Source: Planococcus sp. MB-3u-03 (lineage in GTDB: Bacteria > Bacillota > Bacilli > Bacillales_A > Planococcaceae). Taken from it: DNA of 64,000 nt. Numbering within the stretch: position 1 is the first letter of the stretch; the number at the start of each line of letters is the position of its first letter. Positions 61,854-64,000 of this stretch are shown piece after piece. Location: the NCBI RefSeq assembly GCF_002833405.1, contig NZ_CP025135.1, forward strand, positions 1,407,501 through 1,471,500, read 5' to 3'. The position numbers were made by a program, and so were the translations under genes. Under the pieces are notes generated by a model that was not told the DNA's origin, did not search any database, and saw only the letters and a program-made list of their open reading frames with translations.

Positions 61854-64000
61854 ATGAAAGCAAGATCTCGCATCATCGCCTTTTTCCTGCTGGTATTCAT
61901 GCTCATTGGCCTGATTGGCACGACCAGCCTGCCGATTGCCAAAGACATCAATCTCGGGCTTGATCTGCAGGGCGGATTTGAAGTTCTTTATCAAGTCGAA
62001 CCGCTCGAAGAAGGACAGGAAATTACAGAAGAAGTCGTCTCTGATACGACAGATGCGCTGAGAAGCCGCATCGATGTGCTCGGCGTCAGTGAGCCGAGCA
62101 TCCAAATCGAAAGCGGCAACCGCATACGCGTTCAATTGGCGGGTATTGAAGACCAATCGTCTGCCCGTGAGCTGCTTTCAACAGAAGCGAATTTATCGTT
62201 CCGCGATGCAGATGATAATGTCATGCTATCGGGGAATGACCTCGCGCAAGGCGGTGCGACGGCTACTTTCAACCAGGAAGGCCAGCCGATCGTCACGCTT
62301 GAACTGAACGAACCGGGCAAATTCGCTGAAGTGACGGGCGAAATCGCTCAAAAGCCGGCACCGGATAATGTCCTGGTCATCTGGCTCGATTTTGAAGAAG
62401 GCGTCGATTCCTATCAGGAAGAACGCCTGGAAGCGGATCCGAAATTCGTTTCCGACCCGCGTGTGTCGCAACGCATCAATTCACCAAGTGTTGAAATCTC
62501 CGGTTCCTTTACAGTTGAGGAAACGCAGAATTTGGCCGGTATTTTGAACGCCGGGGCGCTTCCGGTAAAACTCGAAGAAGTGTATTCGACTTCTGTCGGG
62601 GCGCAATTTGGTGAACAGGCGCTTGACCAGACGACTTTCGCTGCCGGAATCGGCATCGCGGCAGTTCTCATCTTCATGCTTTTGTTCTACCGTTTCCCAG
62701 GCGCGATCGCAGTCGTCACGCTATCCGCTTACGTCTATTTGATCCTTGTGATCTTCCAGTGGATTGGCGGGGTGCTGACCTTGCCAGGTATCGCAGCTAT
62801 CATGCTCGGTGTCGGGATGGCAGTCGATGCCAATATCATCACCTATGAGCGCATACGCGAAGAATTGCGGACGGGTCAGTCTGTGCGGGATGCGTTTCGT
62901 ACAGGCGCAAGATCTTCATTTTCTGCGATCATCGACGCGAATATCACGACACTTCTAGCTGCCACCGTCTTGTTCTATTTCGGCACAAGCTCCGTCAAAG
63001 GGTTTGCGACGATGCTGATTATTTCCATTCTTGCCAGCTTCCTGACTGCTGTATGGGGTTCTCGTCTTCTGCTTGGTTTGTGGGTATGGAGCGGATTCCT
63101 GGATGATAAACCGGGATGGTTCGGCTTATCGAAAAACAAGATTCACTCAAAAGAAGAAAATCTTCACATCACGGATTTGACGACGCCTTACGACCGCTTT
63201 GATTTTGCCGGCAACCGCCGCAAATTCTTCGCTGCCTCGCTTGCGCTCATTTTAGCAGGCATGGTCGTGCTGTCGATTTTCCAATTGAACTTAGGAATCG
63301 ATTTCTCCAGCGGTACACGCGTCGAAGTCACTTCTGAATCTTCATTGACAAAAGATGAAGTGGAGAGCTTCGTGGAAAGTGCGGGCTACCCGTCTGACGA
63401 TATCGTCATGGCAGGGGAAGATTCTTCAATCGGCGTCGTCCGATACAGCGAAGAATTCAGCCAAACGGAAATTGAAGAATTGAAATCTGCGGCTATAGAC
63501 GAATACGGCATCGAGCCGAATGTCTCGACCGTATCACCGACCGTCGGCATTGAACTCGCACAAAATGCCTTGATGGCACTTGCCATTGCGGCAGTCGGCA
63601 TTATCATCTATGTGGCATTCCGCTTCGAATGGCGCATGGGTGTGGCCTCGGTCGTCGCGCTTCTGCATGATGCGTTCTTCATTGTCGCGGCATTCAGCTT
63701 GCTGCGGCTGGAAGTGGACATTACGTTTATTGCAGCCGTTCTGACGATTGTTGGTTATTCAATCAACGACACGATTGTCACCTTTGACCGGATCCGCGAG
63801 AATATGCGCCGCGTCAAGAAGGTGGAAACAGTGGAGCAATTGGAGAAAATCGTCAATACTTCGCTGCGCCAGACCTTGACGCGTTCGGTCAATACCGTCA
63901 TGACGGTATTCCTTGTCGTGCTCGCGCTTCTGATTTTCGGCGCTGCATCGATTACGAATTTCTCGATCGCATTATTGATCGGCTTGATCGCAGGAACGTA
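61854..64000 (+). CDS. secDF: SecDF protein export subunit, cut by window end
   Basis: At least 715 residues; the frame is open at the right edge, and the B. subtilis protein is 737, so only the C-terminus is missing. Fused SecD and SecF halves: N-terminal helix (IIAFFLLVFMLIGLIG), LGLDLQGGFEVLYQ, the P1 domain with RIDVLGVSEPSIQ, helices with GIAAIMLGVGMAVDANIITYER, then the SecF part with LNLGIDFSSGTRVEV and VGYSINDTIVTFDRIREN. The two Asp-containing helices (AVDANI and SINDTIVTFD) carry the proton-driven residues. RBS gaggaggaac before ATG 61854. Pulls secreted proteins through SecYEG by proton flow. Confidence 0.97.
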   Translation, partial: MKARSRIIAFFLLVFMLIGLIGTTSLPIAKDINLGLDLQGGFEVLYQVEPLEEGQEITEEVVSDTTDALRSRIDVLGVSEPSIQIESGNRIRVQLAGIEDQSSARELLSTEANLSFRDADDNVMLSGNDLAQGGATATFNQEGQPIVTLELNEPGKFAEVTGEIAQKPAPDNVLVIWLDFEEGVDSYQEERLEADPKFVSDPRVSQRINSPSVEISGSFTVEETQNLAGILNAGALPVKLEEVYSTSVGAQFGEQALDQTTFAAGIGIAAVLIFMLLFYRFPGAIAVVTLSAYVYLILVIFQWIGGVLTLPGIAAIMLGVGMAVDANIITYERIREELRTGQSVRDAFRTGARSSFSAIIDANITTLLAATVLFYFGTSSVKGFATMLIISILASFLTAVWGSRLLLGLWVWSGFLDDKPGWFGLSKNKIHSKEENLHITDLTTPYDRFDFAGNRRKFFAASLALILAGMVVLSIFQLNLGIDFSSGTRVEVTSESSLTKDEVESFVESAGYPSDDIVMAGEDSSIGVVRYSEEFSQTEIEELKSAAIDEYGIEPNVSTVSPTVGIELAQNALMALAIAAVGIIIYVAFRFEWRMGVASVVALLHDAFFIVAAFSLLRLEVDITFIAAVLTIVGYSINDTIVTFDRIRENMRRVKKVETVEQLEKIVNTSLRQTLTRSVNTVMTVFLVVLALLIFGAASITNFSIALLIGLIAGT

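Overview
The window is a piece of a Gram-positive chromosome of the Bacillales, most like a Planococcus-type member of the Planococcaceae. Three things point there. The gene order follows the Bacillus subtilis order (ysoA-tig-clpX-lonA-engB-hemAXCDBL ... valS-folC ... comC-maf-radC-mreBCD-minCD ... rplU-prp-rpmA-spo0B-obg-pheB-pheA, then niaR and ruvAB-queA-tgt-yajC-comN-secDF). Ribosome binding sites are strong (AGGAGG type), with frequent GTG and TTG starts. The sporulation genes that B. subtilis carries at these places (spoVID/ysxE, spoIVFA/FB) are not recognisable, although a Spo0B-like gene remains between rpmA and obg.

Layout. Positions 1-5400 are visibly AT-rich accessory DNA: a small lipoprotein, a serine recombinase, and a cassette of three genes. 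These are a protein with seven 21-residue tandem repeats, a large protein ending in a HEPN-like R-x4-H motif, and a multi-pass membrane protein. The island ends at a tRNA-Arg(UCU). Core genes run from 5600: a YdcF/SanA-like protein, an OsmC-like protein, YsoA, trigger factor, ClpX, LonA, EngB, the haem operon hemAXCDBL, an AbrB-family transporter, a T-box leader with valS, an inverted pair of ATP-grasp genes, and folC. A GAF-GGDEF cyclase and a 12-kb type IV pilus cluster (two minor prepilins, a PilX-like protein, an unknown membrane protein, a VanW-like protein, PilB, PilT, PilC, major pilin, PilM, PilN, PilO, PilD) lie between folC and maf, where B. subtilis has only comC. An inverted AbgT-family transporter follows. 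The window then continues with maf-radC-mreBCD-minCD, the L21 operon, spo0B-like, obg, pheB, pheA, niaR on the other strand, ruvAB-queA-tgt-yajC, comN, and secDF cut by the right edge.

Two features colour everything. First, many genes that must be intact in a living cell (engB, hemC, hemL, valS, mreC, obg, and also tgt and yajC) carry one- or two-base losses, often in homopolymers. The broken frames are therefore most likely sequencing or assembly errors, and frameshifted genes here should not be read as true pseudogenes. Second, at least nine copies of a GC-rich, partly palindromic intergenic repeat of about 100-130 bp lie between operons.

Functionally the core covers protein quality control, haem synthesis, cell shape and division-site selection, ribosome assembly, Holliday junction processing, queuosine tRNA modification and secretion. 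The pilus cluster, with a retraction ATPase and a diguanylate cyclase directly upstream, suggests surface motility or attachment under c-di-GMP influence. The left-end cassette is the best candidate for an undescribed, possibly defence-like system.
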